64,000 nt of DNA from Ruegeria lacuscaerulensis ITI-1157 (GTDB lineage: Bacteria; Pseudomonadota; Alphaproteobacteria; Rhodobacterales; Rhodobacteraceae). Made by a program: the position numbers and the translations under genes. The stretch spans positions 3,022,115-3,086,114 of the forward strand of contig GG704596.1 in NCBI GenBank assembly GCA_000161775.1, written 5' to 3'. Positions within the stretch are counted from its first letter, which is position 1. Each line of letters begins with the position of its first letter. A model generated the notes under the pieces. The model ran no database searches. It saw only the letters and a program-made list of their open reading frames with translations, and was not told the origin of the DNA. Below are positions 1-7,698 of this stretch, one piece after another.

Positions 1-177
1 GAAACGTTGCAAGGGTCTGATATCATTTGGAACGAACAGACGATAAACGCTCTTTTCGATCAGGGACCGGACCACTACATTCCGGGGTCGAAGATGCCGA
101 TGCAGCGGATCGCGCAGGCGCAGGACCGCACCGACCTGATCGAATTCCTGCGCAGCGCAACAGCGCCCGCGGACTAA
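1..177 (+). CDS. Cytochrome c, C-terminal fragment
   Basis: The reading frame is open from the first base and ends with TAA. The 58 visible residues contain YIPGSKMPMQRI, which looks like the C-terminal haem-ligand segment of class I cytochromes c2 (the Met after PGSK is the axial ligand). It is followed by a helix rich in Gln, Ala and Arg that ends in LIEFLRSATAPAD. The CXXCH motif and signal peptide would lie before the window. The usual role is periplasmic electron transfer. I cannot say which cytochrome c this is. A small membrane-peptide gene follows after 13 bases, probably in the same operon. Confidence 0.8.
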   Translation, partial: ETLQGSDIIWNEQTINALFDQGPDHYIPGSKMPMQRIAQAQDRTDLIEFLRSATAPAD

Positions 178-190
178 GCCGGAGGATAAG

Positions 191-310
191 ATGAAAGCCT
201 TTCTTGCCGCTGTTGCCACGATGGCCGTCGTGACGGTCGCCGCTCCGTTCGTGTTGACCCAGATGGGCCTGTCCTCGGCCGAACGCGGCGCGGCCGTGCG
301 GCTGGACTGA
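191..310 (+). CDS. Small membrane peptide, 39 aa
   Basis: A short ORF with a good Shine-Dalgarno (GGAGGATAAG just before the ATG) lies 13 bases after the cytochrome c stop. The peptide is one hydrophobic segment (about residues 3-25, MKAFLAAVATMAVVTVAAPF at the start) with a short polar tail ending AAVRLD. Its TGA stop abuts the ATG of the next gene with no spacing, so it sits in a cytochrome-to-regulator operon. I do not recognise a family. It could be a cytochrome accessory peptide or an uncleaved signal-like anchor. The ribosome binding site and position are what support it. Confidence 0.55.
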   Translation: MKAFLAAVATMAVVTVAAPFVLTQMGLSSAERGAAVRLD

Positions 311-1183
311 ATGCCCGACTTCCTGACCACGCGCGAACTGGCCGACCTGCTGCGCATCGGCGAGCGCAAGGCCTATGATCTTGCCGCATCCGGCGAGGTG
401 CCCTGCGTACGGGCCATGGGCAAGCTGCTGTTTCCTCGGGCCGAGGTGCTGGCCTGGTTGAATGCGTCGCGCTCGGGTCCGCAAACGGCCGAGCCGCCGC
501 TGCCCCCGATCGTCGCCGGCAGCCACGATCCGCTGCTGGACTGGGCGTTGCGCGAAAGCGGATCGGGGCTGGCCACCTATTATGACGGATCGTTCGACGG
601 GCTGCGGCGGCTGGCCGAGCGCGCGGCGCAGGCCGCGGTTCTGCATATTCACGAACCCGGCGGGTTCAACACCGGCGCGCTGCGCGACACGCTGGGCGAA
701 GCGCCCGTGGTTCTGGTCCAGATCACCCATCGCCAGCGCGGCCTGCTGCTGGCCCCGAACACGCAAGGCATCGGCGGGTTTGCCGACCTTAAGGGCCGCC
801 GTGTTCTGCTGCGACAGGACAGCGCCGCCAGCCAACATCTGTTCGACCGGCAACTGGCCGAACACGGCCTGAGCCGCGATGACCTGAACACCCTGCCCAA
901 TTGCGCCCGCACCGAAGAAGAGCTGGCCATCGCCCTGCACGACGGCAAGGCCGAGGCCGGGTTCGGGCTGGGGGCGCTGGCCCGTCTCTATGGGCTGGGC
1001 TTCGTGCCAACCCATTCCGAACGACTGGATCTGGCGATCTGGCGTCGGGCGTATTTCGAACCGCCCTTGCAAAAGCTGCTGTCCTTTCTGCGCTCGGACG
1101 GGTTTGCCGCCCGCGCGGCCGAGATGGGCGGCTATGACCTGACCGATCTGGGCGCGATCCACCACAACGGCGCCAGCGGCTGA
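311..1183 (+). CDS. HTH regulator with PBP-like sensor domain (probable tungstate/molybdate regulator)
   Basis: The protein has 290 residues. Residues 1-52 (MPDFLTTRELADLLRIGERK at the start) form an excisionase/MerR-like helix-turn-helix. Residues from about 70 to 275 resemble the substrate-binding-protein-like domain (PBP_like family) found in one-component regulators of oxyanion uptake, with segments such as GLATYYDGSFDGLRRL and LLLAPNTQGIGGFADLKGRR. The gene is convergent with tupA, with only 6 bases between their stops, so it probably senses tungstate or molybdate and controls the tup operon. That role is inferred from architecture and location. No signal peptide is visible, consistent with a cytoplasmic DNA-binding protein. 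Confidence 0.75.
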   Translation: MPDFLTTRELADLLRIGERKAYDLAASGEVPCVRAMGKLLFPRAEVLAWLNASRSGPQTAEPPLPPIVAGSHDPLLDWALRESGSGLATYYDGSFDGLRRLAERAAQAAVLHIHEPGGFNTGALRDTLGEAPVVLVQITHRQRGLLLAPNTQGIGGFADLKGRRVLLRQDSAASQHLFDRQLAEHGLSRDDLNTLPNCARTEEELAIALHDGKAEAGFGLGALARLYGLGFVPTHSERLDLAIWRRAYFEPPLQKLLSFLRSDGFAARAAEMGGYDLTDLGAIHHNGASG

Positions 1184-1189
1184 GGCTGG

Positions 1190-2005
1190 TCACCTGGCGT
1201 TGGGAAAGAACAGCTGTTCCCCTTCCAACCGGTAGGACGCGATGGCCGCCTGACCATCCGGTCCGGTGAGCCAGTCGATGAACCTCTGGCCCGCTGCCGC
1301 ACGAACGCCGGGATGTTTTTCGGGGTTCACGAGGATCACGCCATATTGGTTGAACAGACGCGGATCGCCCTCGACCAGAACCGCAAGGTCGCCCTTGTTG
1401 GCAAAGGCCAGCCATGTCGCCCGGTCAGTCAGCGCATAGGCCCCCATCCCCGCCGCCAGGTTCAGCGTGGCGCCCATGCCCGAGCCAGTCTCGCGGTACC
1501 AGGTGCCCGAGGCGGCGGTCGGGTCGATGCCGGCGTTTTGCCACAGGCGCATCTCGGCCTGATGCGTGCCGCTGTCATCCGCGCGCGAGGCGAAGGTCGC
1601 CCCGACATTCGCGATGGCGGTCAGGGCCGCGGCGGCATCGGTCATTCCCTTGATGTGCGCCCGGTCGGACCTGGGCCCGACGATGACGAAATCGTTGTAC
1701 ATCACGTCGCGCCGCTCGATGCCCCAGCCCTCGGCCACGAACGCCTCCTCGGCCGGTTTGGCATGCACCAGCAGAACGTCGCCATCGCCGTTCCTGGCAT
1801 TGCGGATCGCCTGCCCCGTTCCCACGGCCACCACGCGCACTTCGATTCCGGTTTCGGCCTCGAACCCCGGCAGGATGAACTCCAGCAGGCCCGAGTTCTG
1901 CGTCGAGGTCGTGGATTGCACGATGATGAACGCCTCCTCGGCCGCCGCCGGGTTGGCGACGATTCCGAACAGGACCAGGGCGCTTGTGAATACTGCGCGA
2001 AACAT
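1190..2005 (-). CDS. tupA: Tungstate-type ABC transporter substrate-binding protein
   Basis: Periplasmic solute-binding protein of 271 residues. The ATG at 2005 is chosen because GGAGG precedes it at good spacing and a clean signal peptide follows (cleavage after about residue 22, NPAAA-EE); the longer frame to 2071 adds unrelated residues. The mature protein begins with the TTSTQNSGLLEFILPGFEAE segment typical of the TupA/WtpA-like oxyanion binders. VGTGQAIRNARNGDGDVLLV and MYNDFVIVGP are further family-like stretches. It is the last gene of a permease-ATPase-binding protein operon. Tungstate is the usual TupA ligand; molybdate cannot be excluded from sequence alone. Confidence 0.85.
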   Translation of the reverse strand: MFRAVFTSALVLFGIVANPAAAEEAFIIVQSTTSTQNSGLLEFILPGFEAETGIEVRVVAVGTGQAIRNARNGDGDVLLVHAKPAEEAFVAEGWGIERRDVMYNDFVIVGPRSDRAHIKGMTDAAAALTAIANVGATFASRADDSGTHQAEMRLWQNAGIDPTAASGTWYRETGSGMGATLNLAAGMGAYALTDRATWLAFANKGDLAVLVEGDPRLFNQYGVILVNPEKHPGVRAAAGQRFIDWLTGPDGQAAIASYRLEGEQLFFPNAR

Positions 2006-2025
2006 GGATTGCCTCCGATTTTTTG

Positions 2026-2760
2026 TTATGTGACCAGCCAGCCTGCCAGATACTGGCGCGAGGCCTGGCATTTCGGCGCCTCAAGCACCTGTCTGGCGGT
2101 GCCGTGTTCGACGACGCGCCCGCCTTGCATCATCACGATGTCCGCCGCCAGACGCCGGGCCTGCCCGACGTCGTGCGTGACCATCACGATCCGCACCCCG
2201 CGGGCCGACGCGCGCAGGATCATCGCCTCGATCGCCTGCGTGGCGGTGGGGTCCAGCGCGCTGGTGGGTTCGTCCAGAAACAGCGTCTCGGGGTCCAGCG
2301 CCAGCGCGCGCAGGATGGCCAGGCGCTGCGCCTCGCCGCCCGACAGAGACCGCGCCGATTGCCGGGCCTTGCCGTCCAGCCCACCTTCGGCCAGCAGGTC
2401 GGCAATCCGCGCCTTGCGCGCAGCACGGCCCAGCCGCTTGCGTTTCAAAACGAAATCCAGATTGGCCGCCACCGACCGGCGCAGCAGCACCGGCTGCTGA
2501 AACACCATGGCCTGCCGGGCCTTGTGATCGGCGGTCAGGTCCAGACCATCCTGCAGGACCCGCCCCCTGTCGGCCTGGATCAGCCCATGCAGACAGCGCA
2601 ATAGCAGGCTTTTGCCCGCGCCATTGGGCCCCAGGATCAGCGTCGGCCCCGGCCCGTCCAGCGACAGCCGGGGAACATCCAGCAGGACCCGCCCCTTGCG
2701 TTCGATGGCAAGGTCCGAAATTTCCAGCCGGCTCGGCATGTCGGGCATCAGGTCACGCAT
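2026..2760 (-). CDS. tupC: Tungstate-type ABC transporter ATP-binding protein
   Basis: ABC ATPase of 244 residues with Walker A GPNGAGKS (44-51), signature LSGGEAQR (139-146) and Walker B TLFLDEP (about 159-165) followed by the D-loop SALD. It overlaps the permease gene by a few bases at its 5' end and is followed after 20 bases by tupA, so the order is tupB-tupC-tupA on the minus strand. An alternative start at the Met of MPDMPSR would remove five residues. It would energise oxyanion import through TupB at the inner membrane. Confidence 0.85.
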   Translation of the reverse strand: MRDLMPDMPSRLEISDLAIERKGRVLLDVPRLSLDGPGPTLILGPNGAGKSLLLRCLHGLIQADRGRVLQDGLDLTADHKARQAMVFQQPVLLRRSVAANLDFVLKRKRLGRAARKARIADLLAEGGLDGKARQSARSLSGGEAQRLAILRALALDPETLFLDEPTSALDPTATQAIEAMILRASARGVRIVMVTHDVGQARRLAADIVMMQGGRVVEHGTARQVLEAPKCQASRQYLAGWLVT

Positions 2761-3466
2761 GGCGCAGCCCCTCCTGCTCGGCCCGCAGGGTCAGGGCGCT
2801 GACCATGGCATTCACGGCCACTGCAATCCCGATCAGGATCGCACCAAGCGCCAGCGCCAGGGCCAGATTGCCCTTCGAGGTCTCGAGCGCGATCGTCGTC
2901 GTCATCACACGGGTCACGTGATTGATGTTGCCACCCACGATGATCACCGCACCGACCTCGGCAATCGCTCGACCGAACCCGGCCAGCAGCGCGGTGACCA
3001 GCGCCAGCCGCGCGTCCCACAACAGGGTCGGCACCGACGCCAGCCGCGACACGCCCAGCGAGCGGAGCTGTTCCGAATACTCCTCGGCCAGCAACTCCAC
3101 CACCTGCCGCGTCAGCGCCGCGATGATCGGCGTGACCAGCACGGTCTGGGCAATGATCATGGCGGTCGGCGTGTACAAAAGCTCGAGCACGCCGAGCGGG
3201 CCGGACCGTGACAGCATCAGATAGACCAGCAGACCGACGACGACGGGCGGAAACCCCATCAGCGCGTTCATCAGGATGATCAGCGCCCGTCGCCCGGGAA
3301 ACCGCGCCACGGCCAGAGCGGCCCCGACCGGCATCCCGATCACGGCCGAAATCAGCACCGCACAGACCGACACCTGCAGCGACAAGACCACGATCGCCCA
3401 CAGGTCGGGGTCTCCTGTCAGGACAAGCTGCGTCGCGCGACTGAATTCTGATGCAAAATTTTGCAC
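2753..3466 (-). CDS. tupB: Tungstate-type ABC transporter permease
   Basis: Integral membrane protein of 237 residues with about five hydrophobic helices. The binding-protein-dependent transport signature lies in the region around EQLRSLGVSRLASVPTLLWD and AIAEVGAVIIVGGNINHVTR. The start is a GTG at 3466, preceded by GGAGAAA; no upstream ATG is in frame. The first four codons after GTG coincide with a perfect palindrome (TGCAAAATTTTGCA). First gene of the tup operon. It should form the channel subunit together with TupC and TupA. Confidence 0.85.
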   Translation of the reverse strand: MQNFASEFSRATQLVLTGDPDLWAIVVLSLQVSVCAVLISAVIGMPVGAALAVARFPGRRALIILMNALMGFPPVVVGLLVYLMLSRSGPLGVLELLYTPTAMIIAQTVLVTPIIAALTRQVVELLAEEYSEQLRSLGVSRLASVPTLLWDARLALVTALLAGFGRAIAEVGAVIIVGGNINHVTRVMTTTIALETSKGNLALALALGAILIGIAVAVNAMVSALTLRAEQEGLRHA

Positions 3467-3501
3467 TTTCTCCGACCCGATCTGAGTTTCGTAGAAAACT
3501 C
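3452..3501. promoter_or_regulatory. Inverted repeats at the tupB start (candidate operator)
   Basis: Two dyads are visible. TGCAAAATTTTGCA at 3452-3465 is a perfect 14-bp palindrome that includes the first tupB codons. GAGTTT-cgtaga-AAACTC at 3484-3501 lies 18 bases upstream of the start. Either could be the operator of the regulator encoded at 311-1183. Nothing beyond symmetry and position supports this. Confidence 0.35.
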
Positions 3502-3570
3502 GGGGAATTACCGGAGAATACTAGCGCAAATGGCGCTTCGGCCCCACAGAAATCCGACATTCACAACGAC

Positions 3571-3598
3571 AAACGCGGCCCCGCCAAGGGCCGCGTTT
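3571..3598 (-). terminator. Rho-independent terminator, bidirectional
   Basis: An 11-bp perfect stem AAACGCGGCCC / GGGCCGCGTTT with a 6-nt loop lies 22 bases downstream of the stop of the substrate-binding protein gene that ends at 3620. It closes the pyrimidine transporter operon and separates it from tupB. Confidence 0.8.
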
Positions 3599-3619
3599 TC
3601 ATCCCGAGCGTTCGGCGGA

Positions 3620-4609
3620 TCAGTTCAGAGCCGCATCCGTGATCTGGTGGGTCCAGGCACCTTCGGGCTTTTTGGTGATCACCGGATCCGAGCCGCCGGC
3701 CAGAAGCGTGTTCACCGTGCGTTCGAAATCGGCCGGGTCCAGCGCCCCGTTCGAGCCCGCGGTCAGCTTGGCGATCTCGCGCATCATGCGCTTCTGGTGT
3801 TCCTCGGTCTGGGCACCGGTCGCATCGTTCTCCAGCACGATTTCGGCGGCCTCGTCCGGGTTCTCCTCGGCGTATTTCCAGCCCTTCATCGAGGCGCGCA
3901 CGAAGCGGACCATCTTGTCGACGAAGGCCGGGTCACTGAGGTTTTCTTCAAGCACGTAAAGGCCATCTTCCAGCGTGGCTACGCCCTGATCTTCATACTT
4001 GAAGGTCACCAGTTCGTCGGGGCTGACGCCGGCATCGATCACCTGCCAGTATTCATTGTAGGTCATGGTGCTGATGCAATCGGCTTGGCGCTGCAGCAGC
4101 GGGTCGACGTTGAAGCCCTGCTTCAGAACCTCGACGCCGTTCTCGCTCTTGCCGCTGGTGTCGATGCCCAGCTGGCTCATCCAGCTCATGAACGGGAATT
4201 CATTGCCGAAGAACCAGACGCCCAGCGTGCGGTTTTTCAGATCTTCAGGCGAGGAAATGCCCGCGTCCTTCCAGCAGGTCAGCATCATGCCCGAGCGTTT
4301 GAATGGCTGCGCGATGTTGACCAGCGGCAGGCCTTTTTCGCGCGCGGCCAGCGCGGCGGGCATCCATTCGACGGTCACATCGGCGCCTCCGCCCGCGATC
4401 ACCTGCGTGGGCGCGATGTCGGGGCCGCCGGGCAGGATGGTGACGTCCAGCCCCTCTTCTTCGTAGAACCCCTTGTCCTTGGCGACGTAGTAGCCCGCGA
4501 ACTGGGCCTGGGTGACCCATTTCAATTGCAGCGTCACCTCGTCCGCCGCAAAGGCCGTTCCGGCCGTCATGGCAAGGGCCGTGATTGCCCCGCTGATCAA
4601 CTTTTTCAT
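3620..4609 (-). CDS. NMT1/ThiY-type ABC transporter substrate-binding protein (probable pyrimidine-related ligand)
   Basis: About 329 residues. The start at 4609 is preferred over the ATG two codons upstream (4615) because AGGAG then has proper spacing. A signal peptide of about 20 residues ends AGTAFA-AD. The mature N-terminus (VTLQLKWVTQAQFAGYYVAK) is the NMT1/THI5-like fold used by ThiY and related pyrimidine or sulfonate binders. It is the last gene of an operon that starts with pyrimidine-degrading enzymes, so a pyrimidine, dihydropyrimidine or hydantoin ligand is inferred. A thiamine-precursor ligand such as HMP is the main alternative. Confidence 0.8.
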   Translation of the reverse strand: MKKLISGAITALAMTAGTAFAADEVTLQLKWVTQAQFAGYYVAKDKGFYEEEGLDVTILPGGPDIAPTQVIAGGGADVTVEWMPAALAAREKGLPLVNIAQPFKRSGMMLTCWKDAGISSPEDLKNRTLGVWFFGNEFPFMSWMSQLGIDTSGKSENGVEVLKQGFNVDPLLQRQADCISTMTYNEYWQVIDAGVSPDELVTFKYEDQGVATLEDGLYVLEENLSDPAFVDKMVRFVRASMKGWKYAEENPDEAAEIVLENDATGAQTEEHQKRMMREIAKLTAGSNGALDPADFERTVNTLLAGGSDPVITKKPEGAWTHQITDAALN

Positions 4610-4662
4610 CTTCATTTCTCCTAGTTGTTGTTGCGCCCCGTTATCGGGGTCTTTTGAATGAT

Positions 4663-5508
4663 TTATCCCCGCTGCGAGGGGTGCCAGAACGTGACCATTT
4701 TCTCGATCATGGCGACCAGACCGTAAAACGCGGTTCCGGCCAGCGCCGCGACCACGATTTCCGCCCAGACCATGTCCAGCGACAATTGCCCGACACTGGT
4801 CGAAATCCGGAACCCCATGCCCAAAGTGGGCGAGCCGAAGAATTCTGCCACGATAGCGCCGATCAGGGCCAGCGTGGTGGAAATTTTCAACCCGTTGAAA
4901 ATGAACGGCATGGCCGCAGGCAGCCGCAGCTTCAGAAAGCTTTGCCAATAGGTTGCGGCATAGGTCTCCATCAGGTCGCGCTGCATGGCGGTGGCCTCGC
5001 GCAGGCCGGCCACCGTGTTCACCAGCATCGGGAAAAAGACCATCACCACGACCACGGCCGCCTTCGAATGCCAGTCGAAACCGAACCACATCACCAGGAT
5101 CGGCGCGGTGCCCACGATCGGCAGCGCGGCCACGAAATTGCCCACCGGCAGCAGGCCCAGCCGCAGGAAGTCCCACCGGTCCACGGCGATTGCCATCAGG
5201 AAAGCGGCGCCGCATCCGATGACATAGCCGCTGAGCGCGCCCTTGATGATGGTCTGCACAAAATCGGCCCACAGGATCGGCAGGCTGTCCCAGAACCGGT
5301 CCCAGATCACCGAAGGCGCGGGCAGGATGACCAGAGGCACCTCGAGCCCGCGAACGAGCAATTCCCACACCCCGATGACGGTCAGGCCGAAGATCAGCGG
5401 CGCAAGAATGCGCACCGCCCGCGTGTCGGCATAAGGTCCGCTGGCCAAGCGGGAGTTCAGCCACCAACCGGCCAGCCACAAAAGGATTGCAAGACCGACC
5501 ATCATCAT
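4663..5508 (-). CDS. ABC transporter permease (pyrimidine locus)
   Basis: Inner-membrane protein of 281 residues and about six helices, of the SsuC/ThiX-like permease family. The EAA loop region is near YAATYWQSFLKLRLPAAMPF. Its start overlaps the stop of the preceding permease gene by 4 bases (ATGA), so translation is probably coupled. Three Met codons open the frame and the exact one used is uncertain. Together with the permease at 5505-6422 it would form a heterodimeric channel, whereas many members of the family are homodimers. Confidence 0.85.
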   Translation of the reverse strand: MMMVGLAILLWLAGWWLNSRLASGPYADTRAVRILAPLIFGLTVIGVWELLVRGLEVPLVILPAPSVIWDRFWDSLPILWADFVQTIIKGALSGYVIGCGAAFLMAIAVDRWDFLRLGLLPVGNFVAALPIVGTAPILVMWFGFDWHSKAAVVVVMVFFPMLVNTVAGLREATAMQRDLMETYAATYWQSFLKLRLPAAMPFIFNGLKISTTLALIGAIVAEFFGSPTLGMGFRISTSVGQLSLDMVWAEIVVAALAGTAFYGLVAMIEKMVTFWHPSQRG

Positions 5509-6422
5509 TGCGCCATCCCCATGCGTTTCAACACCGCGCGTTCGACCAGGCCCAACAGGCCCACCAGGCAGGCCGCCAGAATGGCCGCGGCAAACAGCGC
5601 CGACCAGATCTGCACCGTCTGGCCATAATAGCTGCCGGCCAGCAGCCGTGCGCCCAGCCCCGCCACGGCGCCGGTCGGCAATTCGCCGACGATGGCCCCC
5701 ACCAGTGACGCGGCGATCCCGATCTTGAGCGAGGCGAACAAATAGGGCATCGAGGCCGGCAGGCGCAGTTTCCAGAACACCTGGCTGTTGCTGGCATTGT
5801 AGGTGCGCAGCAGGTCCAGCTGCATCGCGTCAGGGCTGCGCAGGCCCTTGACCATGCCCACGACCACCGGGAAGAAACTCAGATAGGCCGAGATCACCGC
5901 CTTGGGGATGATCCCCTGAATGCCGATCGAATACAGCACCACGATGATCATCGGCGCCAGCGCGATGATGGGGATGGTCTGGCTGACGATGGCCCAGGGC
6001 ATGACCGACAGGTCCATCACCCGGCTATGCACGATCCCCACTGCCAGCAGGATGCCCAGCCCCGTGCCGATGGCAAAGCCCAGGATCGTCGCGCTGAGCG
6101 TCACCCAGCCGTGATAGACCAATGACCGTTTCGAGGTGATCTTCTTCTGAACCGTGGTCTCCCACAGCTCGATCGCGACCTGATGCGGCGCGGGCAGACG
6201 CGGCCGGTCCTGTGCCCAGGTCGCCGGAATGGCAAAGCTGTTGCGCAGCGCCAGACCGATTTCCCCCATGTCGCGGCGGTCTTTGGCCGAGGGCGGAACC
6301 ACTTCGGCCCCGGCCCGTTCCTGTTCGGTCAGAACGCCCTTGATGTTCATCGGAATGCAGGCCGCGTACCAGATGACGACGATGGCCAGCAGAACGGTCA
6401 GAACGGCAACAAGCTGCTTCAT
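5505..6422 (-). CDS. ABC transporter permease (pyrimidine locus)
   Basis: Start at 6422 (MKQLVAVLTVLLAIVVIWYA), where the ATG overlaps the TGA of the GNAT gene. The longer open frame only adds out-of-family residues. About 305 residues: one N-terminal anchor, a periplasmic loop containing the stretch TSKRSLVYHGWVTLSATILG, then the usual permease core with its EAA segment (about YNASNSQVFWKLRLPASMPY). It is paralogous to the downstream permease. Part of the RutR-controlled operon by position. Confidence 0.85.
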   Translation of the reverse strand: MKQLVAVLTVLLAIVVIWYAACIPMNIKGVLTEQERAGAEVVPPSAKDRRDMGEIGLALRNSFAIPATWAQDRPRLPAPHQVAIELWETTVQKKITSKRSLVYHGWVTLSATILGFAIGTGLGILLAVGIVHSRVMDLSVMPWAIVSQTIPIIALAPMIIVVLYSIGIQGIIPKAVISAYLSFFPVVVGMVKGLRSPDAMQLDLLRTYNASNSQVFWKLRLPASMPYLFASLKIGIAASLVGAIVGELPTGAVAGLGARLLAGSYYGQTVQIWSALFAAAILAACLVGLLGLVERAVLKRMGMAQ

Positions 6423-6850
6423 GCGTGCCACTCCATCCGCACCACGGGGACGGTCTCGGGCGGCGTTGCGGCCTCGGTCCCGGTTACGACAAAACCCTCG
6501 CGGCGATAGAACCGTTGCGCGGCGGCATTCGGTTGATGGGCCGTCAGCCACAGAAAGCTGCGCCCCTGTTTTGCCCGATCCAGCAGGCGCTTGCCGATGC
6601 GCTGCCCGGTTCGCAGGCAATACAGCGCGCCGACCTTCTGCGCCGCGGGATCAACCGACATGTAGCAATCGACGGGTTCGCCCACGACCCACATCTCGCG
6701 GTCCGGGAAGGCCTGCGCGATCAGAGCCTCCAACTCCTGCTGGGGCAGTTCATCCGTCATCCACTCGGTCTGGCGGACCCAAGAGGAAACCACCGCCGCG
6801 CAGGCCGGCACATCCGCCGCGGTCGCGCGTCTGATGTCATCCCCGCCCAT
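6419..6850 (-). CDS. GNAT family N-acetyltransferase inside the pyrimidine transporter operon
   Basis: A 143-residue single-domain acetyltransferase. The start at 6850 overlaps the ATPase stop by one base (TGATG), and its own stop overlaps the permease start (ATGA), so it is coupled on both sides. The acetyl-CoA loop region is about RTGQRIGKRLLDRAKQ, followed by HQPNAAAQRFYRREGFVVTG, the classic C-terminal GNAT motif. The substrate is unknown. Because the operon produces beta-alanine and handles pyrimidines, an amine or amino acid from that pathway is possible, but this is inference from position only. Confidence 0.8.
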   Translation of the reverse strand: MGGDDIRRATAADVPACAAVVSSWVRQTEWMTDELPQQELEALIAQAFPDREMWVVGEPVDCYMSVDPAAQKVGALYCLRTGQRIGKRLLDRAKQGRSFLWLTAHQPNAAAQRFYRREGFVVTGTEAATPPETVPVVRMEWHA

Positions 6851-7647
6851 CACACATCGTCCCCGTGCCCGGCGCGCAGCCCTTCGCGCACGCGGTGCGC
6901 GACCTCGATGAATTCGGGCGTGTCGCGGATATCCAGCGGCCGTTCCTTGGGCAGAGGGCTGTCGATCACATCGGTGATCCGCCCGGGGCGCGGGCTCATC
7001 ACGACGATCTTGGTGCTCAGATACACCGCCTCGGGGATCGAGTGGGTGACGAAGCCGATCGTCTTGCCGGTGCGCGCCCACAGAGCCAGAAGCTGTTCGT
7101 TCAAGTGATCGCGCACGATCTCGTCCAGTGCGCCGAAAGGCTCGTCCATCAACAGGATATCGGCGTCAAAGGCCAGCGCCCGGGCGATGCTGGCCCGTTG
7201 CTGCATCCCACCCGACAGCTGCCAAGGGAATTTTTCACCAAACCCTGCAAGATCAACAAGTTCCAGAACGTTTCTCGCACGTTCTTCCTGCTCCTGCGCC
7301 GAGTATCCCATGATCTCGAGCGGCAGCTTGATGTTCTTGGCGATGGTCCGCCACGGGTACAGGCCCGCCGCCTGGAACACATAGCCATAGGCCCGGTTCC
7401 GGCGGGCCTCGTCCGGGGTCATTCCGTTGACGGACAGCGTGCCGCCCGTAGGTGTTTCCAGCGCAGCGACACAGCGCAGAAAGGTGGTTTTGCCGCAGCC
7501 CGAAGGGCCGATGAAACTGACGAATTCGCCTTTGTCGATGGCCAGGTTCACGTCCTTGAGGGCGTGAACGGGTCCGTCATTGGTTTGGAAGGTCAGGTCG
7601 AGGTTCTTTGCCTCGATCACGGGCTGGGTATCGCTTTCAGATGTCAT
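6850..7647 (-). CDS. ABC transporter ATP-binding protein (pyrimidine locus)
   Basis: ABC ATPase of the SsuB/TauB/ThiZ class, about 265 residues from the Met of MTSESDTQ. A start 12 codons upstream (7683) also has a plausible ribosome binding site (GAAGG). Walker A is GPSGCGKT, the signature LSGGMQQR and Walker B ILLMDEPFGALD. The C-terminal part (VIDSPLPKERPLDIRDTPEF) is typical of this class. It lies 51 bases after the hydA stop and leads the transporter cistrons. Confidence 0.88.
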   Translation of the reverse strand: MTSESDTQPVIEAKNLDLTFQTNDGPVHALKDVNLAIDKGEFVSFIGPSGCGKTTFLRCVAALETPTGGTLSVNGMTPDEARRNRAYGYVFQAAGLYPWRTIAKNIKLPLEIMGYSAQEQEERARNVLELVDLAGFGEKFPWQLSGGMQQRASIARALAFDADILLMDEPFGALDEIVRDHLNEQLLALWARTGKTIGFVTHSIPEAVYLSTKIVVMSPRPGRITDVIDSPLPKERPLDIRDTPEFIEVAHRVREGLRAGHGDDV

Positions 7648-7698
7648 CCTACTGCCTTGAAGTTTTGGCTTTTTTGCCCGCATTGCAACCTTCGCGCA

